DNA of 64,000 bases from Orobanche coerulescens (GCA_033398695.1 CM065815.1:6070501-6134500); one strand, 5' to 3'; counted from the stretch's first letter, positions 39,791 through 52,425 are shown. Notes: generated from the sequence alone by a model not told the origin. Translations and numbers: made by a program.

Positions 39791-42700
39791 CATCGGTTCG
39801 GTACAACCACGAGTTTATGAGATGCGTCGAACAGACGAACCCGATGCGGCGGTGGCTTCAGGTACCATTCATATTCTATCCTATCCAGTCCGTGTACTTT
39901 TTGATTCGGGTGCTACACATTCTTTTATTTCTTTGGAGTGTGTACGCCGTTTGAATATAACTTGTTTAACTGCTTGCGATCCCTTTATCGTGAGATTGCC
40001 TAGCGGGGATAGGATTGTGGGGAATCAGGAGATTAGAGAATTTCCGGTGGTTATATCCGGTATGGAATGGTTATCAACTTTAATTGTAGTTGAGATGGAA
40101 GGCGAGGACGGAATCCTCGGCGAGGATTGGCTTAATAATCACCAGGCGATTATGAATTACCGTACCAAAGTTATCACTATGATGACTAAGGACGGATCTG
40201 AGTACTCATTTTTGGGACGTAAGTTGGGCCAATCCAAGTTACTTATCGGTTCCATGAAGGCCGTAAAACTTTTGAATAAAGGTTATGCGGGCTATTGGTG
40301 TTATGCGTTGAAAGCGGAAGTAATTGAAGTCGATTTCTCTTCAATTCCGGTTGTTAATGAGTATCCCGATGTTTTTAGGACGATCTTAGGGATTACCGGT
40401 CGAGAGATAAATTTTTCCGTGGATTTAGAGCCGGATGCGGCCCCGATTTCTAAAGCACCTTATCGGATGGCACCTTCCGAGATGCAGGAATGAAGACTCG
40501 GTTGGGAGAACTTTTGGAAAAAGGGTACATCGGACAGCGCTTCGCCTTGGGGCGCGCCGTTCTTTTCGTCGGGAAGAAGGATGGTTCACTACGTTTGTGC
40601 ATTGACTACCGTGAGTGAATAAAGTAACCATCAAGAATAAATATCCTTTGCCTCGTATAGACGATCTATTTGATCAATTGCAAGGAGCCGTGGTTTTCTC
40701 GAAGATTGATTTAAGATCCGGGTATTATCAACTCGGGGTGAGGGAGTCCGACGCGTTAGAAGACGGCGTTTGGACGAGATATGGACATTACGAATTTGTA
40801 GTTATGCCTTTTGGGTTGACGAATGCGCCGCGGTATTCATGCAATTAATGAATAAAATATTCATCGAGTACCTCGGCAGTGTGTAGTCGTCTTTATTGGC
40901 GACATCTTGATCTATTCTCGAGATAAGGAGGAACATGCCCGGCACTTGCGTTTGGTCTTAGACATTTTGAGAACCGAGCATCTCTATGCAAAATTCTCGA
41001 AATGTGAGTTTTGGTTGGAAGAAGTTATGTTTCTCGGCCATGTGATTTCAGTAGAAGGGTTCGTGTAGACCGCAGAAGATCGAGGCGGTGTTAGGTGGGC
41101 ACCGCCTAAAAATGTTAAGGAGGTTCGTAGCTTTTTGGGCCTTGCTGGGTATTACCGTCGGTTTGTCGAGGGTTCTCGAAACTCGCTCGACCACTTACGA
41201 AATTACTCGGAAGAGCGAAAAGTTTATTTGGACGGATGAGAGACAACGAGCTTGATGAATCAAGAGACGATTAACTTCAGCGCCGATTCTAACTTTACCA
41301 CATGGTAGCGAAGGCTTCTGATTTATAGTGACGCTTGGTCAAGGCACTGTGTGTTCTTATGCGGCATGATAAGACAATAGCTTTTGCGTCGACAATTAAA
41401 ACCGTATGAGATGAATTATCCTACTCACGATTTAGAGTTGGCGCAATTGTCTTCGCACTCAAGATTTGGCGGCATTATTTATGCGGTTCACCGTGTCGGA
41501 TTTATACCGATCACAAGAGCACGAAATATATTTTCATCGAAGGAGCTAAATATGAGGCGAGACGTTGGTTAGAATTGATAAAGGATTATGATTTGGAGAT
41601 TCTTTACCACCGGAAAAGCCGATGTCGTTGCGGATGCTTTGAGCCGCAAATCGGCATCTCTTCAAATGCTTGAGGTTCTTACGTCTCGGACAAAGATTCG
41701 TCAAGATTTAATTGAACAAGGGATCGAAGTTTGGCTTGGCGAGTACGAGGACAGTTGTGTACTCTCGAAATTACTTCGTCCTTGGTTGTGATATCAAAGG
41801 GAAGCAGTGGAGTGACCGATGATTTCTCAACTAAAGGAAGATGTAATTAAAGGAAAAGCTCCGAGCTTTATGGTACGAGGATAGTATTTTGAGATTTCGA
41901 GGCGCTTTGCGTTAGAACGATTTGGAATTGAGACAGAGGATTCTCAGAAGCTCATGCTACGCCTTACTCAATCCACCCCTGAACGAGTAAGATGTACAAA
42001 GACTTGAAGCGCAATTTTGGTGGAATAACATGAAGAAGGATGTTACGGAGTTTGTACTACGGTGCTTGACGTGTCAACAAGTCAAGATCGAACATCAACG
42101 ACCAGGGATTGTTGAAACCACTCCCCATTCTGAGTGGAAGTGGGAAGACATCTCGATGGATTTTATCAGCAGCATGCCGAGAACTCGGATGGAATGAATA
42201 TGATTTGGGTAATTGTCGATCGATTGACCAAGTCTGCACACTTCTTGGGTATTAAGGATACTTGGGGACCGGATAGGTAGCTCGAACCTTTATTCTTTGA
42301 GATCGTGAGATTACGGTAGCCCCAAGACCATTGTTTCCGATCGAGACGGCCGTTTCATATCGCATTTTTGGCGGGCCGTTCATCGGGCTCGGGTACGGAG
42401 TTGAGATTGAGCACTTCCTTTCATCCTCGGTCGGACGGTCGAGACAGAGAGTACGATTCAGACATTGGAAGATATGTTACGGGCTTGTGCCTTGGATTGG
42501 AGTAATGATTGGGAGCTTCACTTGTCGTTGATCGAGTTTGCTTACAATAATAGTTGGCATGCGTCGATCCAAATGGCACCCTTCGAGGCACTTTATGGTA
42601 GGCGATGTAGGTCGCCATTGTGTTGGGACGAGGCTTCTGAACTAGTTGGGACGGAGCCGGATATGTTGATGGAGACTAAGGAAAAGATTACTATTATCCG

Positions 42701-43190
42701 GGACCGATTATTGGCTGCCCGAGTCGTCGAAATCTTATGCGATACTCGTCGACCCTTGGAGTTCGAAGTGGGGGATCATGTCTTGCTCAAGGTGTCGCCG
42801 ACCCGTGGAGTTTTCCGCTTCGGGAAAAAGGGGAAACTTAGTCCGAGGTATATCGGACCTTTCGAGATTTTGGACAGAGTTGGAGATTTAGCTTATCGCT
42901 TGGCGTTACCTCCAGCTTTGAGTCACGTCCATAGTGTTTTTCATGTGTCTCAATTGAGAAAGTACGTACCGGATCCGAGCCACGTCATCGACTACAGTGA
43001 GATTGACGTAGCCGAGGATATTACCTTTCCGGAGAAACCCGTGAAGATTCTTGAGCGCCGTGAGAAACAACTTCGGCATAAGACCATTCCACTGGTTAAA
43101 GTACAATGGTCGAGGCATGGAGTCGAAGAGGCGACTTGGGAGACGGAAGAGAAGATGCGAGTTGAATACCCCGAACTATTTATTTCTTAA
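39791..43190 (+). pseudogene. pol of the Tekay-like element with chromodomain, several frame breaks
   Basis: Protease VLFDSGATHSFIS at about 39895. The RT start region PYRMAPSEMQE ends at a break near 40490; then [38 protein letters not shown] and an FIGDILIYS box (usually FIDDILIYS; the first catalytic Asp is Gly). FLGHVIS and GYYRRFV-like segments follow. Integrase zinc and core parts (41990-42440) are fragmented. From 42465 the frame is open for 241 codons: SLIEFAYNNSWHASIQMAPF, YIGPFEIL and a chromodomain-like end (VKVQWSRHGVEEATWETE) closing at 43190. Many breaks are 1-2-nt losses in GC-rich words. Confidence 0.88.
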
Positions 43191-43225
43191 GTTTCGGGAC
43201 GAAACTTCTTTTTAGAAGGGGAGAA

Positions 43226-45197
43226 TGTAATATCCGGTTGTAATTCAGTCATTATCATTCAGTAATTTCATTCGGTGATTGTCACTCAGTGGATTTTCAC
43301 TCATTTATAATCTTTCATCAATCATGTTCATTCACCCGTGTTCACCGTTCGGAAAAACTTCGAGTTGTGTATCGTTATTGTTCATCGTTTCAACTTTCCT
43401 CTTATGAGTTCGACTTTATTAGATCACCATTAATTTTTTTTATAACTCCAAAAATTCTAAATCTTTGCAATATTATAGAGCATCGAGTTAGCTTTCCAAT
43501 GGTTCAAACGGTGAGTCAATCGGTCCGGACGAGAGAGTTATGGTCGTTTTAGCTCACCCGCTCGTTATTGGCGATCAACTGCCGTGGACCCGGCCGTGTC
43601 GTCCGACACGGCCCGTGCCGTACTCGCCGGAAATGCGAAGTTTCTGCCGGCCGAACTTCGGCCGTGTCGTCGACACGGCCGTGTCGAACCCCGGATAAGC
43701 GGAATCGTCTGCCGAGCACGCCGGCCGTGTCGTGCAGCGCGGTCGAGTCATCTTGAAGTCATTGTCGGACGGGTCAGCCGGAAGGCCCTCCGCGCGCGAC
43801 CGTGTCAAGCGGACACGGTCGAGTCCTGTCGGCGGTATGCGACACGGCCGTGCCCGGTCGGCCGCGGGCCGTGTCCGTGACGATCGGCCTATAAAAGGCC
43901 TGCAGACGTTTTCTTGCCATTTTTCACCTTCTTCTCCTCCTCTTCCGCACTGGGCGTGTTCTAAGCTTGAAGCCATGTTGTTTAACAACACATCCATGGA
44001 TTTCTTGAGGTTATATCATCAATAATCCGTCCGATATCATCCCTTGATCCAAATAATCAAGGTTAGATTTCTAGAACCTACTTTTGGTAAAATTGGGGGT
44101 TTTCGTGTTTTTGTCCGATTCGTTCCGTTTTGTTGATTAATTCATGATGAATATGATTAATCTTGTTGGTATTCTTAGTTTCCCTACGGATTCATGGTAT
44201 ATTTCGTGATTTTACGGAATCGAGAGGGTTTGGTTGTGGTCGCCCTCGTTGTTGTTTATATACGAATATACATGAATCGTAGGCGGGTTTTCGGGGTTTC
44301 TTCGTGTAATTTGGATATGGATGATTGATTATCATACTCCTTGCGAATCATTTAGGTGCGGAAGCGCGTTCTTGGACCTACCGAACTCATACCCTTCCTC
44401 CGTTCGATTTCTCGATGTCTCAAAGGCAAGTATACATTTATGATTGTGCGTTCGACTTTGAAAGTAAGAGGAATTGATGGCACGATATGAGCGAACCGTT
44501 TTACGGCATTCATAGATATATTGATGGCATATTATGAGCGAACCGTTTTACGGCATTCATATATGTATTATTGGCATGTAACGAACGAACCGTTTTGACG
44601 GCATTCCTACATGTAACGGCGTATGATATGAACGAACCGTTTCTACGGCATTCACATACGTCATAAGATTTTAGTCATTCCGGAATAACTAGTCTTGAAT
44701 TGATGAATTGACGGATTACATTTACTTTATTGTCGAGGAGTATTGTGTTTCATACTTGATATACTTGCACTAGCTATTCGACGGCTAACCCCTATATCCT
44801 GGAAATACGTTTCATGTATTTCAGGTTCCAGAAGATCGGACAGGCAGGTACCGGGTCGGCATGAAGATGGTGGGCAAGTGTGATACTGTGTTGATCTTCC
44901 AGTTATGTTTTAAGCCTTCCATTCAGTGTTGTTGTACTGGATTGGTTATTGAATACTCGAGTATTGTTTTTCCTCTTTCCTTGAAGCTCCGGCCTGTGTT
45001 TGCCTAAGTATTGACTTGTGATGTAATGTCTATGAATACATTGGTTATGTTTTTGAATACCTTTGTATCGTCTTTCTTCTCATTATATGTAGACCTTCTC
45101 GGTCAAGTTTTATAGTTCCGTGTATGTTTAGCCTTGTGTGTCCCACGGCGGGGCTCACGGCGCTGTAATATACCCTGAACAACTTGGGGGTGTTACA
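43226..45197 (+). repeat. 3' LTR of the Tekay-like element
   Basis: 1,972 bp. It differs from the 5' LTR mostly by short indels in homopolymers and in the GC-rich U3 array. TATA box tataaaag near 43891. Confidence 0.93.
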
Positions 45198-46960
45198 TTT
45201 ACTGATATCGTTCAAGTGACAAGATCTCATATTACAGCTGCAAATATGTCTGTAAGGTTAGAAGTCCCCTCTAAGGGGCACATCACCAATGAACCGTGTG
45301 ATGCAACCGCACTTGGTGGAGGTGTGTTTGAGGCCGTGGCTCCCTGCGAAGGAAGGGGTGGAAGCCACGTGGTTCGACTAAATACTCATCCAAGTAAGAG
45401 GTAGAGTATGGCACAAAATTACATGTTAACCATCAATGAACTCGTTTCATGAGATCATGCTTGATTTTATTATGTCCATGAATCATGACGAGGGGGACGC
45501 CCCGAAGATATGATTCAGAAAATCAAGACTCTCGATGAAATTATGAGGGTGTGGCCTGATCAACCACCCACTTTGATGACATGTCATGAATCATAAAGTA
45601 CGATGATGTCGAACCCCGCTCAGTTGGATGAAATCAACATAGAGCTGATTGGCCTGTAAGACAAACATTCCAGGTAGAACTAGATTCTCCGACAAAGAGT
45701 TAGGTATTTGGTGTGGGTAATGCTAACCTACCCAAGTGTAAAGCCTATAAGACATAAATGAACCTTTGTCGTAAATCATAGTGAGAATAGTAGAGTCCTA
45801 ATGTACAAGGTTCACGAAGTAATGCTTCTCACAACGCCTTGGAATTGGTTACGAGGAAATGTACTCCCACGTATACGTTCCGCTATTTGATTAGCGTAGT
45901 AATTTCCGAGGGACTGAAAATGCAGCTAATAGATGTGGTTACTACGTATCTCTATGGTGATCTAGATACGGAGATATATACGGAAGTGCCCGATGGCATT
46001 CCATTACCCAAATCAAGTGACTCTAGACCACAGAGTGCGTATGCAATTTGATTGAAACGCTCAACTTTACGGTTTTGAAGCAATCCTTAAGGATGTGGTA
46101 TAACCGTCTAAGTGACTACTTGATTGGTAAGGGATATAAGAACGATGAACTGTGTCCCTGCGTCTTCACAAATAAGTTCCGGATTCAGGATCATCGCAAT
46201 GTACGCCGATGACGTGAACATAATCGGTCTTGATGAAATAAGAGAAACCACGGATACTTGAAAATTGAGTTTGAGATGAAAGATCTTGGGAAAACTCGGT
46301 TCTGTCGAGGCATTGACATAGACATCGAGTTTGTGGAATTCATTCCACCGGTCTTCCTATGTCCAGAAGTTTCTCAGGCACTTTAACATGGACAAGGTAA
46401 ACCCGACTAGCACCCCATGATAGGTTGAACATTTGGATGCAAAGGAAAGATCCATTTCGTCTAAAGAAATGTGACGAAGAGCTTTGGGAGCTGAAATTCC
46501 CTACTTGAGTGCAATAGCGCATTATTGTACTTAGCTCAATGTACACGACTTGCTATCACTCCTCAGTTAATCCGCTGACTAGATTTAGTTCAGCATCGAC
46601 GCAACATCAATGGAATGGTATCAAGAATATCTTCTGATACTTAAAAGAAACCATTGACTTGGGACTATTCTTTCCCTACAAGCAGGCAAATGAAGGTGCT
46701 TACGAAAAGGCAAATGCTAAAGTAAATGCTGGTGCCGAAGCAACTACCATAAAGTATGTGTTGGTATGAATTGCTTATGTTTTGGAAATCGACTATGCAA
46801 ACCCCTTTTGGCTACCTTCTCGAATCACGACAAGATTATTGCTTTGCATGAATCAATCCGTGAGTGTACATGATTAAGAACTATCATTCTACACGTGTGA
46901 GGAACTAGCGGTTAAGTACTGCCACTGATGAGCATACTTACATTACATGATGTAACTTGT
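45198..46960 (+). pseudogene. Copia B integrase end, reverse transcriptase and RNase H, broken
   Basis: A DIVQVTRSHITAANMSVRLEV linker (split by the Tekay-like insertion after DAFT) is followed by RT remnants. LKMQLIDVVTTYLYGDLDTE (for the usual DV.TAYL.G) is at about 45910-45975 and a YADD-like box near 46205. An EMKDLGKT-like stretch is at 46275 and YLSAIAHYC-like sequence near 46500. RNase H (HWNGIKNIF near 46610, then fragments to 46960) is poorly preserved. Stops are frequent. This contrasts with the nearly identical LTRs of the same element. Confidence 0.75.
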
Positions 46961-47019
46961 AAATCCCCTTGATTGATGGAATGATCATAACGGGAAATAT
47001 GTGAGATATAACGTAACAT

Positions 47020-47663
47020 ACTCACATAGGTTGCACTCTTTTCCTTAGACCAAGGTTTATTTTTCCCACTGAGTTTTGTTACTTGACAAGGTTTTTAACG
47101 AGGCAACGATATGTGAATGTAAGCATTAGGGGGAGCTAAAGATTTTTCCAACTTCCGAGATTGATGCAAAGATCACAAGGAAATGATGATTATAAAGAAA
47201 CTTAATCACATGTGTTGTACTCTTTTCTTTGACCAAGGTTCATTTTCTCCCATTGGGTTTTGTTACTTGGCGAAGTTTTTAATGAGGCAACGACTACTTG
47301 ATTGATGTACAAATCAGGGGAGATGTAGACTTGAGGGGGAGTCTTACATCCACAACGTACGTTATACTCTTTTCCTTCCAAGGATCATTTTTCCCACAGG
47401 GTTTTTATCACTTGGAAAGGTTTTTAACGAGGTAACAAGATGTACGATTTTAGGGATCGATGGAATGGTCACCTTAGTAGCGCTATGATCAAATGTAACG
47501 ATCATATGAGAGGATAGATTCAAAGGACGAAGTCTAAACTTGATGTGTCTAGATGCTGTACGCTTTTCCCTACGATCAAGACATTTTTCCCACTGGGTTT
47601 TTGCTTGACGAGGTTTTAACGAGGCAACATGACATGCGCTTGTAGACTAGGCACAAGGGGGAG
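47020..47663 (+). repeat. Four tandem 3'-UTR units with polypurine-like tracts, Copia B
   Basis: Four copies, each about 100-190 bp apart, of a unit with actcttttcctt..ccaagg, tttttcccactgggtttt and aggtttttaacgaggcaac. They start at about 47035, 47218, 47363 and 47556. The units end in aggggga/gggggag tracts (about 47127, 47317-47337, 47656-47663). Only the last abuts the 3' LTR. Confidence 0.8.
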
Positions 47664-47837
47664 TGTAAAAGGAATAATACCCGTTGTGTGCCTAAGTCTG
47701 TTAGTTTATGGGCTTTCCTAGATAGGATTTGGCTGAGGCCTGTTTGTATGTACTTCACCCTATTTAAGGGATCTCATTGATGGAATAATACAACACTTTT
47801 GCCCTACTTTCTGTCTCAAGTTATTTTCCCTTCAACA
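47664..47837 (+). repeat. 3' LTR of Copia B
   Basis: 174 bp, identical to the 5' LTR except tttctgtctc for tttctatctc. Confidence 0.93.
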
Positions 47838-48010
47838 CAGCACTAATTTTTGTCATTTTGATCATGGATATGAAAATTGTTGGTGCCTTTACTTCGTCAC
47901 TTTTAATTGAGGTCGAGTCAAAAACTCAAAATGATATTTAGACCCGTGCGATGCACACGGGCTGTATGTTTTCATAGCGTAATGTTTGACACTAATTTTC
48001 GTCATATATA
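47838..48010 (+). repeat. Tandem repeat units 2 (right part) and 3
   Basis: Continues the array cut by Copia B: cactaatttttgtcattttg completes unit 2, and cccgtgcgatgcacacgggct near 47943 opens unit 3. After removing Copia B, units 2 and 3 are about 153 bp apart. Confidence 0.7.
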
Positions 48011-50012
48011 ACTTGGGCTGACTCAGGACCCAATGCAACTATTTTGTTGAGTTTACAACTTAGTTCTTCTTGTTATGTTTCTTTTTTTTTTATATGTTTC
48101 TAGTTTAAGTTTTAGACAATGAGCTTATAGTATAATGGGTTTAGACTCTATTGAACTCTTGCTTATGTCTTACATTTAACTTTTGTTATTATAATTTACA
48201 AATGGGTTCGAGCCCGTTTAGCCCGTGCCCATTTAAGCCCTGCCTGTTCGGGGCTGAGCCCATTTAGACCGTGGCCCGTGCCTGCCCGGCTCGCCCATTT
48301 TACCACGTCTATGTGTTGTGTACGTGTTTAAATGACGTATAGCCGTCTAAATACACAATATCAAAAAGATTATGTAGCGCTGACGTCACGGTCATAACAT
48401 TGCGAAACATATAGATGCTAATTTAACATATTCAAACATACACAAAACTACATATCTTTTTTGCACATTAAGTATCCAAGTTAATACTCCGTACTATTTT
48501 ACCCGTGAAATGTCACTTCAATTCTAAATAAGCAAATGGTGGAATTACCTCATCAAGTAAACACATAGTATAATACTTTTGTCTTTACCATGTAGAAAAG
48601 TAAGTTATTTTACTATAACTATCATGATTTTCACAATATGGAGCAATATTTATTAAACACTTCTTTATTGATATTATTTTTATTACGATTGTTATAGGTT
48701 AGTGATAAAACATTTTTATCGAAAAGTATTATAACTTTCACATCGTGAAAATTTGAATAAACAAAATACCACTCATTACACCAAATATTATCAAATTATG
48801 TATCCATAAAATAAATATCGGATAACAACATTTGATAGTCCAATTATTACTATCCCAGTCCATAACATTTTCGGATATAACTTGCAAGTCCAAAAAAAAT
48901 TGCCAGCCAAATATTAACATAGTCATTACAAATTGAATAATAATATCAATAATAGAACAAATACTATTACTTTTTATGCAACTATCAATGTTATGTGGTC
49001 TTTAAACAGATGCATACTCGTATAATATCTATATTATATTTTTGCCTACACCAAAAAGAGAATCCACAACCTCTTTTTACACGTATTATATTTTTGCCGT
49101 TCGAAGGAAAAGGGCTCTACCCCTCCGCACTGTCGTCTTCTTGTTTTCCTTTGCCTGCAAGAAACACATATAGTAATATGTAGGAATTAATCAAAAAATA
49201 AAAAACCTTTTGTAGATTTGTGTTTTGTTTTCAAATTGACATTTTTAAATTTTTTCACACCTGCAAATTTAACACCTCGTTAATTATTGTTAACTAATAA
49301 GTGCGGAAACAACCTTTATCGGATTAATCTGCATGTAAACTAACTGACCTTTCATATTTTTGTATTTGGAACTTGAAGTCATTCCCTGCACACATCAACC
49401 AAAATAGTAAATCATTATGGAGAGAGTATCTTGCATACCAAAAGAAGGAAGATGATAAAACCTAAAAGTTACGTACAATTGTCTATAATGAAGCTCATTT
49501 TATATTGACATTCTATTATTTGTTTCTAAGTTGTAACTTATGGAAGCTAAAGAGACGTAACTTTAACTCCGTGATGGTTTGTATTCGCATGAACACTTCA
49601 TATTCACCGTGATCGTTAATCTTTCTTGCTTTAATACTCTCACCTTGCAATGAATTCCGTGCATTAGATAGCTTGTACTCAATGCAATATTGATGTCTAA
49701 ACATTAATAAGAGTACTCAATATTATATTAGGATAGATAAATGCAGTTCCCGTGGAAACTCCATTAGACGTCTATAACCCTTTATTATAAATTAAAAGTT
49801 AAATAGGTAAATCATGGACGTATCACGTGGCATAAAAGACTAAAAGATGTTACGGTGACGATGGTGGTCGTAGGTCAGCAGCATCACCAAGAAAAAAAAA
49901 AATGATTGGCGTTGGTCAACCGGCAACTATCATATAGATAACTAACCACACTTTGTTTAAAATTATCTCCTTAGGACGTTCACCTCAATCAACTAACCTT
50001 CTTTATCTAAAT
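48011..50012. other. Intergenic, mostly AT-rich, no supported gene
   Basis: Positions 48200-48310 have gcccgtttagcccgtgcc-type words seen in degenerate DNA transposons. The - strand of 49100-49704 has a few short open pieces next to GT/AG signals, described under findings, but none is recognisable. Confidence 0.4.
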
Positions 50013-50017
50013 CTATT

Positions 50018-50299
50018 TGATACAGAAAGCTTCTAGAGCTTCTAGATGTAGCCCATGTGAAGAATATGAGAGCTTCGATTGTTGACAATGTTTGCAAGTT
50101 GTTGAAACTTTCTTTTCTAGTTGTTTTCCTTTATTTTTGTAAAGTTGTATTCACATTATTTCCAGCTTGTATCCGGTTCAGAATTGAGCTCCCAAACTAC
50201 TATAAATAGCGCTAAGAGAAACTCAATGTAAGCACGCTTGAGTTAAAAAAATGTTAAAGTTTTTGAGTTACAGAGCACTTCTCTTTGGTTCCTGAGCCA
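50018..50299 (+). repeat. 5' LTR of Gypsy D
   Basis: 282 bp with TATA box ctataaatag at about 50200. It aligns with 57946-58224 with scattered changes. No standard Met-tRNA primer-binding site follows, so the inner edge (chosen from the end of similarity) may shift by some bases. Confidence 0.8.
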
Positions 50300-50866
50300 T
50301 ATTTTTTGTACTGGAGCAAGTTCTTAGATCCCGGAGTTGAGTTTGAGTGAAAAAAATCAACGGAAAGTTGAGTATTTTTTTGGTGAGAAAGAGAGTCATC
50401 TGCCAAAAACTCCACTTTGCGGTCATCTTTTCGCAAAACTAACGCCGCCATCACGTCCGGAACGTCGAAAAACCTAGGGAACCCAAGTTTCGCGTCCAAC
50501 GGAGCCTCCACCCCCGCCACGAGGGTCACCAGAAAATTCGCCGGAAAATTTGTCGTAGCAGAAAAAACCGCCGGAAAAATTCCAGTCGTCGGAAAGTGCA
50601 GAGCTGCCGCCAGACCGCCGCCGGACCACTGCCGGAAATTGCGGTTGAAGACGATGCCACATCATTGTGCCACATCACACCTTCAACCACCCTCTTCACG
50701 CCACGTGTCAAGAGAGCCACTCAGCACCACCTCACTGCCACTGCCACCTCACTGTGACGTCATCAGTCAAGGTTTGACCAGTCATAGTCAGATTTGACCA
50801 AAAAAAAAACTCCACATCAAAAACGTATTATTAACGCGTTTTACAAATTTACTCATTTTTCAACAT

Positions 50867-51720
50867 GCCTCCGCGAAGACAACCTTTACGAGACATTGAA
50901 ATGGCGGACATGCGGAGACAAATTCAGGAACTCCAAAACGCTTTGCAAGCCCAACAAGTCTTGTTAAACGAATGGCAAATAGACATGATGACGTCAAAGT
51001 TGACATTCCTGACTTTGAGGGAAGACTTCAACTAGATGATTTCATCCATTGGCTTCAGACAGTGGAAAGGGTGTTTGAATACAAGGAGATTCCAGAAGAG
51101 AAAAAGGTGAAGATTATTGCTGTGAAATTAAAGAAACATGCTTCCATTTGGTGGGAAAATCTTAAGAAAATACGAGACCGAGAAGGAAAAAGCAAGATCA
51201 AAACATGGAAAAAAATGCGAAAGGAATTAACGAGAATGTTCCTTCCTCCTCAATGCTACCAAGACAAATTCATCCGACTGCAAAATCTTCGTCAGAAGAA
51301 TTTATCAGTCGAAGACTACACAAGAGAATTTGAGAAGCTGATGATGCAGTGTGATATATAAAAAAAGAGGAGCAAATGATTGCCAAATATCTTGGAGGAT
51401 TAAACACTGATATTGTTGATCGTGTTGAACTTCAATAATATTGGTCGTTAGAGGATGTTATTCGTCTTGCTACACGAGTAGAAAAGCAGTTATCCAAAAG
51501 ATCCACCTATAAAAATTTTTCCCTAGCAAATCAATCACCTTACACTCGAAAACCACCTACCAACCAACCAAGTTCTTCCAACCAACCCCCTTCCAAACCC
51601 ATTTCTACAGAAAATAAAACCAAGGCCATCAAATGCTTTAAATGCCCAAGATTTGGTTACATTGCTTCCAATTGCCCAAACCGGAGAACTGTAACAATCA
51701 TCAAAGGAGAAGTCTGTGAA
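50867..51720 (+). pseudogene. gag of Gypsy D, frameshifted
   Basis: It starts MPPRRQPLRDIEMADMRRQI at 50867 with a short coiled coil, then loses frame near 50975. The next frame (50972-51361) has VDIPDFEGRLQLDDFIHWLQ, WWENLKK, and CYQDKFIRLQNLRQ with a stop at 51359. A single CCHC-like knuckle (CFKCPRFGYIASNC, His replaced by Tyr) is at about 51636. Confidence 0.8.
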
Positions 51721-51846
51721 GTATCTGAAGAAGATGAGGCTCGAGAAGAATCTAAAGGAGAGTATAACGCAGATCCAATATACAACGAAGAAGTTAATGT
51801 TGCTGACCACGGTGGGTCTTTAGTAATCAGACAAAAGTTACATATA

Positions 51847-52425
51847 ATGAGCACAAATGAAGAACCTTGGTTGAGGCGCAATATTTTCCACACCCGCTGC
51901 ACTTCCGCTAAAAAAATTTGTGATGTCATTATCGACAATGGAAGTTGCGAAAATGTCGTTTCGAGTTACATGGTAGAAAAGTTGGATCTACCAACCCAAA
52001 TTCATCCACACCCCTACAAGTTGCATTGGCTCAATAAAGGAAGTACAGTAAAAGTTGACAAACGATGCCTTGTGACATTTGCTATTGGCCAGAAGTACCA
52101 GGATCAGGTTTGGTGTGATGTTGTGCCTATGGATGCCTGTCATCTTCTCCTAGGCAGACCATGGCAGTATGATCGTCGAGTACTTTACGACGGTTATGTA
52201 TACACCTACTCTTTTATCAAAGATGGAGTAAAATCAAGCTAGCTACTCTGCCGCCGAGTGATCTTGATTAAAACAAGAATGAAGTCAAACCGTTGGTGTC
52301 CCTAGTCACGAAGGAACAACTGAAAGAAGCTGTAGAGGAAGTTCAAACCATGAGCTTTATTCTATTATCCGAGTCTTTATGAAGTGGATACCATCAGACC
52401 ACTAATGATGTTGTTCAAGTTACTG
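51847..52425 (+). pseudogene. Protease and linker of Gypsy D, followed by a deletion
   Basis: Aspartic-protease-like frame of 131 codons: IDNGSCENVVSSYMV (D-N-G in place of D-T/S-G), then MDACHLLLGRPWQYDRR. After the stop at 52240 a short linker (VKPLVSLVTKEQLKEAVEEV) runs into integrase sequence at about 52385. The entire RT-RNase H region is therefore deleted. Confidence 0.75.

Larger units (their letters stand above)
36356..45197 (+). mobile_element. Tekay-like Ty3/Gypsy chromovirus
   Basis: 8,842 bp. LTRs tgtaatatccgg...ggtgttaca, perfect duplication tttac (36351-36355 and 45198-45202), Met-tRNA primer-binding site and a polypurine tract (agaaggggagaa, 43214-43225). It has gag with two zinc knuckles, protease, RT, RNase H, integrase and a C-terminal chromodomain-like region. 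Gypsy order (RT before INT), long LTRs and the chromodomain fit the Tekay/Del lineage. The LTRs are similar apart from small indels, so insertion looks recent. Confidence 0.93.
23568..47837 (+). mobile_element. Copia retrotransposon B, 24.3-kb span holding two nested Gypsy elements and a PIN6 fragment
   Basis: Two 174-bp LTRs (tgtaaaagga...ttcaaca) differ at a single position, and cagca is duplicated at 23563-23567 and 47838-47842. Removing the nested elements (27229-35536 and 36356-45197 plus their duplications) leaves about 7.1 kb in the order gag, protease and integrase, RT, RNase H. That is longer than usual because of about 1.5 kb between LTR and gag, which includes the PIN6-like piece. 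All coding parts are degenerate. Confidence 0.93.
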
